A DNA stretch of 54,426 bases from Actinokineospora bangkokensis. Its GTDB lineage: Bacteria; Actinomycetota; Actinomycetes; Mycobacteriales; Pseudonocardiaceae. Location: contig NZ_MKQR01000026.1 in the NCBI RefSeq assembly GCF_001940455.1, forward strand, positions 136,668 through 191,093, in the 5' to 3' direction. Shown piece by piece: positions 26,545-36,192 of the stretch. The first letter of the stretch is position 1; each line of letters opens with the position of its first letter. The notes below the pieces were generated by a model that was not told where the DNA came from, made no database searches, and saw only the letters and a program-made list of their open reading frames with translations. Both the position numbers and the translations under genes were made by a program.

Positions 26545-28464
26545 ATGACACCCCCTTCCGCGCCAGCGGCGGCGCCGGATGAGCAGGACCCCCCGGCCGA
26601 GCTGACCCTGGCGGGCGAGTTCGCCGAGGTCGCGCGCGAGCAGTGGCAGGAACTCGTCGCGGGCGTGCTGCGCAAGTCGGGCGCCTACCCGCAGGACTTC
26701 GACGGCGCCGCGGAATCGCTGCTGTCGACCAGGACCTACGACGGGGTGGTGCTCTCCCCGCTCTACACCGCCGACGACGCGGCCCCGCCCGCGGGCTTCC
26801 CCGGCCTGCCGCCGTTCACCCGGGGCGGGCGTCCGGAGGGGAACGTCGCGGGCGGTTGGGACGTGCGCCAGCGCCACGCCGACCCGGACCCGGCCGCCAC
26901 CGCCAAGGCCGTGCTGGCCGACCTGGAGAACGGGGTCAGCTCGCTGTGGCTGGTCGCGGGCGGCGCGGGCCTGCCGGTCGCCGCGCTCGGCGACGTGCTC
27001 GCCGAGGTCTACCTGGACCTGGCGCCGGTGACCCTGGACGCGGGCGCGGAGTTCACCGCCGCCGCGCGGGAGCTGCTGCGGGTGCACGCCGACAAGGGCA
27101 TCCCGGCCAGCGAGGTCAAGGGCAACCTGGGCGCCGACCCGATCGGCCTGCACGCGCGCACCGGCGCGGGCGCCGAGCTGCTGGGCGAGGCCGCCCGGCT
27201 GGCCGTCGACACCGCCCAGCACCCGCAGCTGCGCACGATCGTGGTGGACGGCACGCCGTTCCACTCCGCGGGCGGGTCCGACGTCGAGGAGCTGGGCGCC
27301 ACCCTGGCCGCGGGCGTGGCCTACCTGCGGGCGCTCACCGACGCGGGCCTCGACGTCGACGCCGCCGCCGCGGCGCTGGAGTTCCGCTACGCCGCCTCGG
27401 CCGACCAGTTCCTCACCATCGCCAAGCTGCGCGCGGCGCGGCGGCTGTGGGCGCGGGTGGCCGAGGTCAGCGGCATCTCCGCCGCGGCGGCCGCGCAGCG
27501 CCAGCACGCGGTGACCAGCCCCGCCATGCTGACCCGCCGCGACCCGTGGGTGAACATGCTGCGCACCACGCTCGCCTGCTTCGGCGCGGGCGTCGGCGGC
27601 GCGGACGCGGTGACGGTGCTGCCCTTCGACGGCGCGCTCGGCCTGCCCGACGCGTTCGCCCGGCGCATCGCCCGCAACACCCAGTCGGTGCTGCTGGAGG
27701 AGTCCAAGCTGGCCGGGGTCATCGACCCGGCGGGCGGCTCCTGGTACGTCGAGCGGCTCTCCGACGAGCTGGCCAAGGCGGCCTGGACCTGGTTCACCGA
27801 CATCGAGCGGGCGGGCGGGGTCGTCGCCGCGCTGGACTCGGGCCTGGTCGGCGACCGGATCGCGGCCACCTGGGCGGCCCGCTCGGCCAACCTGGCCACC
27901 CGCGCCGACGCCGTCACCGGGGTCAGCGAGTTCCCCAACCTGGCCGAGAAGGCCGTGCACCGCACCCCCGAGCCCGCCCGCCCCGGCGGCGGCCTGCCCG
28001 CGGTGCGCTACGCCGAGGCCTACGAGGAGCTGCGCGACCGCTCCGACGCGCACCTGGCGGCCACCGGGTCGCGCCCCAGGGTGTTCCTGGCCACCCTCGG
28101 CCCGGTGGCGCAGCACAACGCGCGCGCCGGGTTCGCCGCCAACCTGTTCCAGGCGGGCGGGGTCGAGACGGTCGACGGCGGGGTGATCCCCGACGCGGAG
28201 ACCGCCGCCGCCCGCTTCGCCGACAGCGGCGCCGCGATCGCCTGCCTGTGCGGGTCCGACAAGACCTACGCCGAGCTGGCCGCCCCGGTGGCCGAGGCCC
28301 TCGGGGCCACCGCCGCCCGGGTGTACCTGGCGGGCAAGCCCACCGACGAGCTCCTGCGCGCCGGTGTGGACGAGTTCGTGTTCACCGGCTGCGACGCGCT
28401 CGCCGTGCTGCGCGGCGCGCTGGAGACCCTGGGCGTTCCGGAGAAGGACGAGGCCCCCGCATGA
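26545..28464 (+). CDS. mutA: Methylmalonyl-CoA mutase small (beta) subunit
   Basis: This 639-residue non-catalytic partner of MutB has a TIM-barrel-like N-half ([41 protein letters not shown]) and a C-terminal B12-binding-like fold at about 510-630 ([25 protein letters not shown]). The DxHxxG cobalamin motif is replaced by [11 protein letters not shown], as expected for the inactive subunit. ATG 26545 is supported by TAGCAT 8 nt upstream. Its stop overlaps the mutB start (ATGA), giving 1:1 translational coupling. It interconverts methylmalonyl-CoA and succinyl-CoA with MutB, downstream of AccD5/AccA3. Confidence 0.94.
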   Translation: MTPPSAPAAAPDEQDPPAELTLAGEFAEVAREQWQELVAGVLRKSGAYPQDFDGAAESLLSTRTYDGVVLSPLYTADDAAPPAGFPGLPPFTRGGRPEGNVAGGWDVRQRHADPDPAATAKAVLADLENGVSSLWLVAGGAGLPVAALGDVLAEVYLDLAPVTLDAGAEFTAAARELLRVHADKGIPASEVKGNLGADPIGLHARTGAGAELLGEAARLAVDTAQHPQLRTIVVDGTPFHSAGGSDVEELGATLAAGVAYLRALTDAGLDVDAAAAALEFRYAASADQFLTIAKLRAARRLWARVAEVSGISAAAAAQRQHAVTSPAMLTRRDPWVNMLRTTLACFGAGVGGADAVTVLPFDGALGLPDAFARRIARNTQSVLLEESKLAGVIDPAGGSWYVERLSDELAKAAWTWFTDIERAGGVVAALDSGLVGDRIAATWAARSANLATRADAVTGVSEFPNLAEKAVHRTPEPARPGGGLPAVRYAEAYEELRDRSDAHLAATGSRPRVFLATLGPVAQHNARAGFAANLFQAGGVETVDGGVIPDAETAAARFADSGAAIACLCGSDKTYAELAAPVAEALGATAARVYLAGKPTDELLRAGVDEFVFTGCDALAVLRGALETLGVPEKDEAPA

Positions 28465-30644
28465 GCATCCCCGACTTCAGCGGCGTCGAGCTGGGCGAGC
28501 CCGGCTCCCCCAGCGCCGCGGACTGGCAGAAGGCCCTCGACGAGGCCACCGGCAAGGGCGTCGACGCGCTGAGCTGGGAGACCCCGGAGGGCATCGGCGT
28601 CAAGCCGGTGTACACCGCCGAGGACACCGCGGGCATCGACTTCCTGCGCACCTACCCGGGCGTGGTGCCGTTCCTGCGCGGCCCCTACCCGACGATGTAC
28701 GTGAACCAGCCGTGGACGATCCGCCAGTACGCGGGCTTCTCCACCGCCGAGGAGTCCAACGCCTTCTACCGGCGCAACCTGGCCGCGGGCCAGAAGGGCC
28801 TGTCGGTGGCGTTCGACCTGGCCACCCACCGCGGCTACGACTCCGACCACCCCCGGGTGGCGGGCGACGTCGGCATGGCGGGCGTGGCCATCGACTCCAT
28901 CTACGACATGCGCCAGCTCTTCGACGGCATCCCGCTGGACCGGATGTCGGTGTCGATGACGATGAACGGCGCGGTGCTGCCGGTGCTGGCGCTCTACGTG
29001 GTGGCGGCCGAGGAGCAGGGGGTGAAGCCGGAGCAGCTCGCGGGGACCATCCAGAACGACATCCTCAAGGAGTTCATGGTCCGCAACACCTACATCTACC
29101 CGCCGCGGCCGTCGATGCGGATCATCTCCGACATCTTCGCGTTCACCTCGCAGAACATGCCGAAGTACAACTCCATCTCGATCTCCGGCTACCACATGCA
29201 GGAGGCCGGGGCGACCGCCGACCTGGAGCTGGCCTACACGCTGGCCGACGGCGTGGAGTACATCCGGGCCGGGCGCGACGCCGGGCTGGACGTGGACCGG
29301 TTCGCGCCGCGGCTGAGCTTCTTCTGGGCCATCGGCATGAACTTCTTCATGGAGGTCGCGAAGATGCGCGCGGCCCGGCTGCTGTGGGCCAAGCTGGTCA
29401 AGCAGTTCGAGCCGCGGTCGACCAAGTCGCTGAGCCTGCGCACGCACTGCCAGACCTCGGGCTGGTCGCTCACCGCCCAGGACGTCTACAACAACGTCAT
29501 CCGCACCTGCGTGGAGGCGATGGCCGCCACCCAGGGGCACACCCAGTCGCTGCACACCAACGCCCTGGACGAGGCGCTGGCGCTGCCCACCGACTTCTCC
29601 GCGCGCATCGCCCGCAACACCCAGCTGCTGCTTCAGCAGGAGTCGGGCACGACCAGGGTCATCGACCCGTGGGGCGGCAGCTCGTTCGTCGAGAGGCTCA
29701 CCTACGACCTGGCGCGCAAGGCGTGGGCGCACATCAGCGAGGTCGAGGCCGCGGGCGGGATGGCCCAGGCGATCGACGCGGGCATCCCCAAGCTGCGCAT
29801 CGAGGAGGCCGCCGCGCGCACCCAGGCGCGCATCGACTCCGGGCGCCAGCCGGTGATCGGGGTCAACAAGTACCGGGTCGCCGAGGACGAGCAGATCGAC
29901 GTGCTCAAGGTCGACAACGCCGGCGTGCGGGCGCAGCAGGTGGAGAAGCTGCGCCGGTTGCGCGCGGAGCGCGACGAGCAGGCCGTGCAGTCCAGGTTGG
30001 ACGCGCTGACCCGGGCCGCCGACGCCGAGGGCAACCTGCTGGAGCTGGCCATCGACGCCGCCCGCGCCAAGGCCACCGTCGGTGAGATCTCCGAGGCCCT
30101 GGGCAAGGTCTGGGGCCGCCACGCCGCGCAGATCCGCACGATCTCCGGCGTCTACCGCGACGAGGTGGGGGCCGGGGTGTCCAACGTGGACGAGGCGCGC
30201 GCGGTCGTCGACGCGTTCGCCGAGCAGGACGGGCGGCGCCCGCGCATCCTGGTCGCCAAGATGGGCCAGGACGGCCACGACCGCGGCCAGAAGGTGATCG
30301 CCACCGCCTTCGCCGACCTCGGCTTCGACGTCGACGTGGGCCCGCTGTTCTCCACCCCCGGCGAGGTCGCGCGCCAGGCCGTCGAGGCCGACGTGCACAT
30401 CGTCGGGGTGAACTCGCTCGCCGCGGGCCACCTCACCCTGGTGCCCGCGCTGCGCGAGGAGCTGGCCGGGCTGGGCCGCGAGGACATCATGGTCGTCGTC
30501 GGCGGGGTGATCCCGCCGCAGGACTTCGACGAGCTGCGGGCCGCCGGTGCCGCGGCGATCTTCCCCCCGGGGACGGTCATCGCCGACGCCGCCGCGGAGC
30601 TGCTGCGCGCGCTCGCCGCCCAGCACGGGTACGAGCTTGGCTAG
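28461..30644 (+). CDS. mutB: Methylmalonyl-CoA mutase large (alpha, catalytic) subunit
   Basis: This 727-residue adenosylcobalamin enzyme has the substrate barrel motifs [36 protein letters not shown], the active-site text [19 protein letters not shown] and [12 protein letters not shown]. The cobalamin domain has DxHxxG at D604/H606/G609 (GQDGHDRG), followed by the [10 protein letters not shown] and [12 protein letters not shown] loops. It is full length. It is translationally coupled to mutA upstream and overlaps meaB by the TTG start inside its last codons. The trio forms one operon. Confidence 0.97.
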   Translation: MSIPDFSGVELGEPGSPSAADWQKALDEATGKGVDALSWETPEGIGVKPVYTAEDTAGIDFLRTYPGVVPFLRGPYPTMYVNQPWTIRQYAGFSTAEESNAFYRRNLAAGQKGLSVAFDLATHRGYDSDHPRVAGDVGMAGVAIDSIYDMRQLFDGIPLDRMSVSMTMNGAVLPVLALYVVAAEEQGVKPEQLAGTIQNDILKEFMVRNTYIYPPRPSMRIISDIFAFTSQNMPKYNSISISGYHMQEAGATADLELAYTLADGVEYIRAGRDAGLDVDRFAPRLSFFWAIGMNFFMEVAKMRAARLLWAKLVKQFEPRSTKSLSLRTHCQTSGWSLTAQDVYNNVIRTCVEAMAATQGHTQSLHTNALDEALALPTDFSARIARNTQLLLQQESGTTRVIDPWGGSSFVERLTYDLARKAWAHISEVEAAGGMAQAIDAGIPKLRIEEAAARTQARIDSGRQPVIGVNKYRVAEDEQIDVLKVDNAGVRAQQVEKLRRLRAERDEQAVQSRLDALTRAADAEGNLLELAIDAARAKATVGEISEALGKVWGRHAAQIRTISGVYRDEVGAGVSNVDEARAVVDAFAEQDGRRPRILVAKMGQDGHDRGQKVIATAFADLGFDVDVGPLFSTPGEVARQAVEADVHIVGVNSLAAGHLTLVPALREELAGLGREDIMVVVGGVIPPQDFDELRAAGAAAIFPPGTVIADAAAELLRALAAQHGYELG

Positions 30645-31641
30645 TCGGGCGCTGCCGGACGTGCCGACGCTGGTCAAGGGCGTGCTCGCCGGGGACAGGG
30701 GACTGCTGTCGCGGGCGATCACCCTGGTGGAGTCGCGCCGCGCCGACCACCGGGCCCTCGCCCAGGAGGTGCTGGTCGAGCTGCTGCCGCACGCCGGGGG
30801 CGCGCACCGGGTGGGCATCACCGGCGTGCCCGGCGTCGGCAAGTCCACCTTCATCGACGCCCTGGGCACGAACCTGACCTCGGCGGGCCACCGGGTCGCG
30901 GTGCTGGCGGTCGACCCGTCGTCGACGCGCACCGGCGGCTCGATCCTGGGCGACAAGACCAGGATGCAGCGGCTGGCGGTGGACCCGGCCGCCTACATCC
31001 GGCCCTCGCCCACCTCCGGGACGCTGGGCGGGGTCGCCCAGGCCACCCGGGAGACGATCGTGCTGATGGAGGCGGCCGGGTTCGACACGGTGCTGGTGGA
31101 GACCGTGGGCGTCGGGCAGTCGGAGACGACGGTGGCGGGGATGGTCGACTGCTTCCTGTTCCTCACCCTGGCCAGGACCGGCGACCAGCTCCAGGGCATC
31201 AAGAAGGGCGTGCTGGAGCTGGCCGACGTCATCGCGGTCAACAAGGCCGACGGCGAGCACGCCAGGGAGGCGCAGAAGGCGGCGCGGGAGCTGGCGGGCG
31301 CGCTGCGGCTGCTGCGCAACCCGGACGCCTCGTGGACCCCGCCGGTGCTGACGTGCAGCGGCCGGGAGAACCTGGGCCTGGACGCGCTGTGGGACCAGGT
31401 GCGCGAGCACCACAAGACCCTCGACGGCACCGGCGAGCTGGCCGAGAAGCGGCGCGGCCAGCAGGTCGAGTGGACCTGGTCGATGGTGCGCGACTCGCTG
31501 CTGGCCCAGCTCACCGGGCACCCGGCGGTCAAGGCGGTGGCCCCGGAGCTGGAGCGGCGGGTGCGGGCCGGGGAGCTGACCGCGACGCTGGCGGCGCAGG
31601 AGATCCTCGCGGCCTTCGCACAGCGTGACCGGTCCGACTAA
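30637..31641 (+). CDS. meaB: Methylmalonyl-CoA mutase-associated GTPase MeaB
   Basis: This 334-residue G3E-family P-loop GTPase (ArgK/MeaB) loads and protects the cobalamin cofactor of MutB. The motifs are the Walker [10 protein letters not shown] (about residues 57-65), [20 protein letters not shown] (switch region), ETVGVGQSE (switch II) and the base-specificity NKAD. The text is close to M. tuberculosis Rv1496 throughout. Start choice is unsettled. TTG 30637 overlaps the mutB stop and gives coupling, while GTG 30661 is 24 nt downstream with no clear ribosome binding site. It is third in the mut operon. Confidence 0.92.
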   Translation: MASRALPDVPTLVKGVLAGDRGLLSRAITLVESRRADHRALAQEVLVELLPHAGGAHRVGITGVPGVGKSTFIDALGTNLTSAGHRVAVLAVDPSSTRTGGSILGDKTRMQRLAVDPAAYIRPSPTSGTLGGVAQATRETIVLMEAAGFDTVLVETVGVGQSETTVAGMVDCFLFLTLARTGDQLQGIKKGVLELADVIAVNKADGEHAREAQKAARELAGALRLLRNPDASWTPPVLTCSGRENLGLDALWDQVREHHKTLDGTGELAEKRRGQQVEWTWSMVRDSLLAQLTGHPAVKAVAPELERRVRAGELTATLAAQEILAAFAQRDRSD

Positions 31642-31685
31642 CCTTGGTGACGACCCGGACCCCCGACCCCCTGGAGGGCAGGCGC

Positions 31686-31934
31686 ATGCCCGTCCGCGCG
31701 ACCCGACTGCTGCTGGCCGTGCTCGTGGTGTTCCTGCTGGGCGCCCCCGTGGCCGCCGCCCAGCCCGCGCTCGCCCAACCGGCACCGCCCACGACGACCA
31801 CCACCCCCGCCCCGGGCAGCCAGGAGGAGGCCGACAAGGCCCGCAACACCGTGGTGGTGGGCGTGGCCGCGATCGTGCTGCTCGGCATCGTCATCTACGG
31901 CAACCGGGTGCGCGCGAAGAAGAAGGCGAGCTGA
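31686..31934 (+). CDS. Small exported/membrane protein
   Basis: This 82-residue protein has an N-terminal hydrophobic signal (LLLAVLVVFLLGAPVAAAQPA), a short Pro/Thr spacer (PPTTTTTPAPGS) and a second hydrophobic helix (TVVVGVAAIVLLGIVIYG). It ends in a Lys/Arg-rich cytosolic tail (NRVRAKKKAS). The charge pattern suggests signal cleavage at about AQPA-LAQ, leaving a single-pass protein with its C-terminus inside. ATG 31686 has GGAGGG upstream. It lies 44 nt after meaB and may be the tail of that operon. I recognise no family. Confidence 0.68.
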   Translation: MPVRATRLLLAVLVVFLLGAPVAAAQPALAQPAPPTTTTTPAPGSQEEADKARNTVVVGVAAIVLLGIVIYGNRVRAKKKAS

Positions 31935-32234
31935 TCCCGGGTTCATCACCCGTCCGGTGGTGTCTCACCCATCAGGGTGATCCCCTGCCGACCCCGATGG
32001 CCGTCCTCGCCACACACCGCCACCACCCCTGCACCGACCGTTGGTCCCACCGGGCGGTGCACTGGTCTTGATCACCCAGTTCGGCGCCCCTGAACCGGGG
32101 GCGCCGCTCAGCGCAGCAGCCCGACCACGGACCGCCCACCGCGCATGCCCGGCCCGGAGCCGGGGGACGCGTGCGGCAGGATCGGTGGGGATGGATTGCG
32201 CACACGAGATCGAGATCACAACTGGGGGGTTGCG
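31935..32234. other. Intergenic region before the M20 amidohydrolase
   Basis: It contains a short TCACCC/GGGTGA hairpin (31965-31980) and distant inverted arms GGGTGATC (31975) and GATCACCC (32070). No gene is supported. The 3' part should hold the promoter of the amidohydrolase. Confidence 0.4.
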
Positions 32235-33533
32235 ATGACCGTGCTGGATTCCCGACCGGACCGGCCCGCGGACGGCGAGCGCACGGGGGCGGGGGGCCAC
32301 CCCGGTGTGCTGATCAGCTCCGGTGGCGTCAGCATGACTGCTGTGGAGGACCTCGGGGCGGGCCGCGGGCCCGCGTGGTTGGACGCGTGGCTGCTGGCGA
32401 ACGCGGCGGACGTGCAGGCGTGGTTCCGGCACGTGCACGCCAACCCCGAGCTGTCCCGCCAGGAGTTCGGCACCACCGAACTGGTCGCGGGCCTGCTCAA
32501 GCAGGCGGGCCTGCAACCGCAGGTGATGCCCGGCGGCACCGGCCTGACCTGCGACATCGGCACCGGCGACCGCTGCGTGGCGCTGCGCGCGGACATGGAC
32601 GCGCTGCCGCTGACCGAGGCGACCGGCCTGCCCTACGCGGCCACCGCCGAGGGCGCCTGCCACGCCTGCGGCCACGACGCCCACACCACGATCCTGCTGG
32701 CCGCGGGCCTGGCCCTGGCCTCGGTGGCCGACGAGCTGCCCGGCCGGGTCCGCCTGGTGTTCCAGCCCGCCGAGGAGGTCATGCCCGGCGGCGCCCTGGA
32801 GGTCATCGAGGCGGGCGGGCTCGCGGGCGTGGAGCGCATCTTCGGCCTGCACTGCGACCCGCGCCTGGAGGTCGGCCGGGTGGGCACCCGGGTCGGCGCC
32901 ATCACCTCGGCCACCGACCTGCTGGAGCTGCACCTGACCTCCCCCGGCGGCCACACCTCCCGCCCGCACCTCACCGCGGACCTGGTGCACGCCCTGGGCA
33001 CCGTCATCACCGGCCTGCCCGCCCTGCTCTCCCGCCGCGTCGACCCCCGCTCCGGCACCGTCCTGGTCTGGGGCGCGGTCCACGCGGGCGAGGCCCCCAA
33101 CGCCGTCCCCCGCGACGGCCTGCTGCGCGGCACCCTGCGCACCGGCGACCCCACCGTCTGGGCCGACCTCCAGCCCCTCGTCGCCGACCTGGTCCAGTCC
33201 CTGCTCGTCCCCACCGGCGTCGGCTACGACCTCCACCACCGCCGCGGCGTCCCCCCGGTCGTCAACGACGCCCAGAGCACCGTCCTGCTCGAAGGCGCCG
33301 TCACCGCCGCGCTGGGCCCCGCCGCCCTCACCACCACCAAGCAGTCCAGCGGCGGCGAGGACTTCGGCTGGTACCTGGAGGAGATCCCCGGCTCCTTCAT
33401 GCGCCTGGGCGTCTGGCCCGGCGAGGGCCCCATGCGCGACCTGCACCAACCCACCTTCCAGCTCGACGAGCGGGCCCTGCTGACCGGCATCCGCGTCATG
33501 ACCCACACCGCCCTGGCCGCCCTCACCGCCTGA
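32235..33533 (+). CDS. M20-family amidohydrolase (AmiA/AbgB/HipO-like)
   Basis: This 432-residue zinc metallohydrolase of the M20D group has the metal ligands in CHACGHDAHTT, the catalytic Glu pair in FQPAEEVMPGGA, the His in FGLHCDP and the late His/Glu in SSGGEDFGWYLE. The dimerisation lid domain is at about 225-335. Family members hydrolyse N-acyl amino acids or hippurate-like amides. M. tuberculosis has AmiA1/AmiB1 at the equivalent place, near lpdA. The start at 32235 follows a G-rich stretch (CTGGGGGG) and gives a ~50-residue extension ahead of homology. The later ATG at 32334 is an alternative that removes most of it. Confidence 0.87.
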   Translation: MTVLDSRPDRPADGERTGAGGHPGVLISSGGVSMTAVEDLGAGRGPAWLDAWLLANAADVQAWFRHVHANPELSRQEFGTTELVAGLLKQAGLQPQVMPGGTGLTCDIGTGDRCVALRADMDALPLTEATGLPYAATAEGACHACGHDAHTTILLAAGLALASVADELPGRVRLVFQPAEEVMPGGALEVIEAGGLAGVERIFGLHCDPRLEVGRVGTRVGAITSATDLLELHLTSPGGHTSRPHLTADLVHALGTVITGLPALLSRRVDPRSGTVLVWGAVHAGEAPNAVPRDGLLRGTLRTGDPTVWADLQPLVADLVQSLLVPTGVGYDLHHRRGVPPVVNDAQSTVLLEGAVTAALGPAALTTTKQSSGGEDFGWYLEEIPGSFMRLGVWPGEGPMRDLHQPTFQLDERALLTGIRVMTHTALAALTA

Positions 33534-33546
33534 CGGCCCCACCGCA

Positions 33547-33600
33547 CCTGCCAACGCCACCGGCCACCTGCCCAAGCAGGTGGCCGGTGGCGTTGGCAGG
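33547..33600 (+). terminator. Perfect 24-bp hairpin after the M20 amidohydrolase
   Basis: Arms 33547-33570 and 33577-33600 are perfectly complementary over 24 bp around the 6-nt loop CCCAAG. There is no T-run. It is a strong transcription end for the plus-strand gene finishing 14 nt earlier. Confidence 0.8.
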
Positions 33601-33687
33601 CGGTGAGCGGCGAGTAGTGCCTAGTGGGTAGTAGGTGGTTCACAGAGGCGCCCACCCACACAAGCCGAACCCGGACAGCAGGCCCTG

Positions 33688-33833
33688 CCCGGTTGGGTGG
33701 ATTCGCTTGGTCGGGGGAGGCGATCATGTGCTACCTAAAAGGGACGGGCGGGCGTCTTTCCAGCCCGCCTTTTCCCCGCCCGCAGCACATGATCGCCGTA
33801 GGGGCCCCGACCAAGCGGATCCACCCAACCGGG
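33688..33833. repeat. Long imperfect inverted repeat (~45-50-nt arms) with inner terminator-like hairpin
   Basis: The left arm 33688-33732 pairs with the right arm 33784-33833 as a 29-bp block plus a 14-bp block, broken by a 2x7-nt internal loop. The single non-Watson-Crick position (T33703 opposite G33818) is a G.U pair only in plus-strand RNA. The 51-nt apical region has GGCGGGC (33747-33753) pairing with GCCCGCC (33763-33769), followed by TTTT. No open frame fits it. It may encode a structured RNA or be a MITE-like relic. Confidence 0.75.
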
Positions 33834-33869
33834 CCACCCACCCAGGCCGCCTCAAGAGCCCCGTCCCGC

Positions 33870-34331
33870 TCAGCTGGTGGCGGGACCGATACCCGTGCAC
33901 GGCCGTATCCGCAGGTCAGCCACGTAGTCCGCAGGTGCCCCCGCGGCCTCCGCGGCGTCGGCGACCACCCCCAGGTAGTGCGCCGAGGGCAGCCCGCCCT
34001 CGTAGGCGTCGAGCACGTACAGCCAGGCCAGCACCGAGCCCTCCAGCGTCTGCACCCGCAGCCTGATCTTGTGGTGCAGGCCCAGCTCGGAGCCCTCCCA
34101 GCGGTCGAGGTCCTTCTCGTCCTCCTCGGTGACGTCGTAGAGGACGACGAAGACCTGCGAGTCGGGGTCCTCGACGACGGTGGACAGCGCGCCCTCCCAG
34201 CCGAGGTCCTCGCCGCCGAAGGTCAGCCGCCACCCGACCAGCCAGCCGGTTCCCGCCATCGGCGAGTGCGGGGCTCGTTCCATCATCTGGTTCGGGTCCA
34301 TGTTCGACCCGTACGCGGCGTAGAGCGGCAC
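33870..34331 (-). CDS. Gamma-glutamylcyclotransferase-like (GGCT/AIG2 fold) protein
   Basis: This 153-residue protein opens with the GGCT signature YAAYGSNM (substrate loop YGSN). It has a VVLYDVTEEDEKDLDRWEGSELG segment, where the Glu of the DRWEG region is at the catalytic position, and a C-terminal AHYLGVVADAAEAAGAPADYV. It corresponds in place and size to the conserved protein Rv3304, beside lpdA in mycobacteria. It could act on gamma-glutamyl peptides (mycothiol- or glutamyl-amine-related), but the substrate is unknown. The GTG has TAGGCT 6 nt upstream. It is divergent from the lpdA-like gene. Confidence 0.83.
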   Translation of the reverse strand: MPLYAAYGSNMDPNQMMERAPHSPMAGTGWLVGWRLTFGGEDLGWEGALSTVVEDPDSQVFVVLYDVTEEDEKDLDRWEGSELGLHHKIRLRVQTLEGSVLAWLYVLDAYEGGLPSAHYLGVVADAAEAAGAPADYVADLRIRPCTGIGPATS

Positions 34332-34337
34332 GCCGAC

Positions 34338-34343
34338 AGCCTA
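34338..34343 (-). promoter_or_regulatory. -10 hexamer TAGGCT, leaderless promoter of the GGCT-like gene
   Basis: It lies on the minus strand, 6 nt before GTG 34331. Confidence 0.5.
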
Positions 34344-34496
34344 CTGAGGATGGCGCCGCGCGCCAGGCAGCCGCGCGGTGGATCACCGATCGCCCGCCTG
34401 TGCGGCGGGCGCGGGAGCGGCGCGCATAGGGTGTGGCTGGACGCGAGGGCCGGTGCCACCCGGCCCCACCAGCCGCCGACGAGGGAGGACCTGCAC

Positions 34497-35897
34497 GTGA
34501 CCCGGATCGTGATCATGGGCGGGGGTCCGGCCGGCTACGAGGCGGCGCTGGTCGCGGCGCAGCACGGGGCGGAGGTGACCGTCGTCGAGCGCGACGGCCT
34601 CGGCGGGGCGTGCGTGCTCTACGACTGCGTGCCGTCGAAGACCTTCATCGCCTCGGCGGGCGCGCGGGTGGCCTTCCGCGACGCCGACGAACTGGGCATC
34701 GGCACCGACGACGTGGACTCCACCGTGCACCTGCCGGTGGTGCGCGGCCGGGTCAAGGGCCTGGCGCTGGCGCAGTCGGCCGACATCCGCAACCGGGTGC
34801 AGCGCGAGGGCGTGCGGGTGCTGCACGGCACCGCGCGGTTCGACGACCCGCGGCCGGGCATGGCCACCCACCGGGTCGCGGTGGAGGGGCGCGACGGCGC
34901 GGAGGTGCTCGACGCCGACGTGGTGCTCATCGCCACCGGCGCCACCCCCCGGGTGATCCCGGGCGCCGAGCCGGACGGCAAGCGGGTGCTGGACTGGCGC
35001 CAGATCTACGACCTGGAGGAGCTGCCCGAGCACCTGGTGGTGGTCGGCTCCGGCGTCACCGGCGCGGAGTTCGCCTCGGCGTTCATCGAGATGGGCGTGC
35101 AGGTCACGGTGATCTCCAGCCGCGACCGGGTGCTGCCGCACGAGGACGCCGACGCCGCCGCGGTGCTGGAGGACGTGTTCTCCGAGCGCGGCACCACGCT
35201 GGTCAAGCACGCGCGCGCGGAGAAGATCGACCGCGACGCCACCGGTGTCACCGTGCACCTGCGCGGCGGGGAGACGGTGCGTGCCACGCACGCGCTGATG
35301 ACGGTGGGGTCCATCCCGAACACCGAGGGCATCGGCCTGGAGAAGGTGGGCCTGGAGCCGGGCCCCGGCGGGTTCCTGGCGGTGGACCGGGTGTCGCGCA
35401 CCGGTGTCGCGGGCGTCTACGCCGCGGGCGACTGCACCGGCGTGCTGATGCTGGCCAGCGTCGCGGCGATGCAGGGCCGCATCGCGATGTGGCACGCGCT
35501 GGGCGAGGGCGTGGCGCCGATCAAGCTGAAGACGGTGGCGGCCAACGTGTTCACGCACCCGGAGATCGCCACGGTCGGCATCAACCAGCAGGCCATCGAC
35601 TCCGGGGCGGTGCCCGCGCGCACGGTGATGCTGCCGCTGGCGACGAACCCGCGGGCGAAGATGTCGGGGCTGCGGCGCGGTTTCGTCAAGCTGTTCTGCC
35701 GCCCGGCGACCGGGGTGGTGATCGGCGGGGTGATCGTGGGGCCGAGCGCGAGCGAGCTGATCCTGCCGATCGCGCTGGCCGTGCAGAACCAGCTGACGGT
35801 GGACGACCTGGCGCTGACCTTCTCGGTGTACCCGTCGCTGTCCGGGTCGGTCACCGAGGCGGGCCGCCAGCTCATGCGCCACGACGACCTGGACTGA
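34497..35897 (+). CDS. lpdA: LpdA-like NAD(P)H-quinone dehydrogenase (flavoprotein disulfide reductase family)
   Basis: This 466-residue FAD protein has an N-terminal FAD motif (IVIMGGGPAGYEAALVAAQHG), GGACVLYDCVPSKTF in place of the usual redox disulfide motif, a second nucleotide motif VVVGSGVTGAEFASAF and the FAD-contact VYAAGDCTGVLMLASVAAMQGR. It tracks M. tuberculosis Rv3303c (LpdA) along its length, including YPSLSGSVTEAGRQLM. Like that protein it lacks the C-terminal His-Glu pair of true lipoamide dehydrogenases, so quinone/NADPH diaphorase activity is expected. Unlike Rv3303c, both Cys of the CxxxxC loop are present. The GTG is preceded by GGGAGG about 8 nt upstream. Confidence 0.9.
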   Translation: MTRIVIMGGGPAGYEAALVAAQHGAEVTVVERDGLGGACVLYDCVPSKTFIASAGARVAFRDADELGIGTDDVDSTVHLPVVRGRVKGLALAQSADIRNRVQREGVRVLHGTARFDDPRPGMATHRVAVEGRDGAEVLDADVVLIATGATPRVIPGAEPDGKRVLDWRQIYDLEELPEHLVVVGSGVTGAEFASAFIEMGVQVTVISSRDRVLPHEDADAAAVLEDVFSERGTTLVKHARAEKIDRDATGVTVHLRGGETVRATHALMTVGSIPNTEGIGLEKVGLEPGPGGFLAVDRVSRTGVAGVYAAGDCTGVLMLASVAAMQGRIAMWHALGEGVAPIKLKTVAANVFTHPEIATVGINQQAIDSGAVPARTVMLPLATNPRAKMSGLRRGFVKLFCRPATGVVIGGVIVGPSASELILPIALAVQNQLTVDDLALTFSVYPSLSGSVTEAGRQLMRHDDLD

Positions 35898-36057
35898 CCC
35901 GCCGCGGGGGTCCGCGCCCGGTGGCCCCGGCGCCCGCCAGGGCCGAGCAGGACCCGACGTGGCCGATCCCGGTGCCGCACGAGCCGCTGGACCCGGTTCC
36001 GGGCGGCGCGCCGCTCGACGGGTCGTTGGCCTCGGGTGGTGACGCAGTGCTGGTGTG

Positions 36058-36109
36058 GATCGGGTGAATGTCGCTCTGCGTGGCTATTTTTAGCAAGATC
36101 GGGTGAATG
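36058..36109 (+). repeat. 13-bp direct repeat GATCGGGTGAATG (two copies)
   Basis: Copies at 36058-36070 and 36097-36109 are separated by 26 bp that include the AT-rich GGCTATTTTTAGC. A perfect 10-bp palindrome, GTCAATTGAC, lies at 36125-36134. The stretch is far more AT-rich than its surroundings and precedes the zinc-ribbon gene. Confidence 0.65.
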
Positions 36110-36192
36110 CAATCAGCTTGTCTAGTCAATTGACATCGAAAGCGGTACTCATGGTGGCCCTGTTGCGCCACAGGTTGTCATGGAGGACCACC

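Noticed and set aside
28266..30956. 896-codon open frame on the minus strand across mutB and meaB
   Set aside because: It is a mirror of the well-conserved mutB/meaB coding sequence with no family similarity.
33624..34496. Coding extension upstream of the lpdA-like gene
   Set aside because: The frame happens to be open through the long inverted repeat and the antisense of the GGCT-like gene. FAD-domain homology starts at 34497 after a GGGAGG site.
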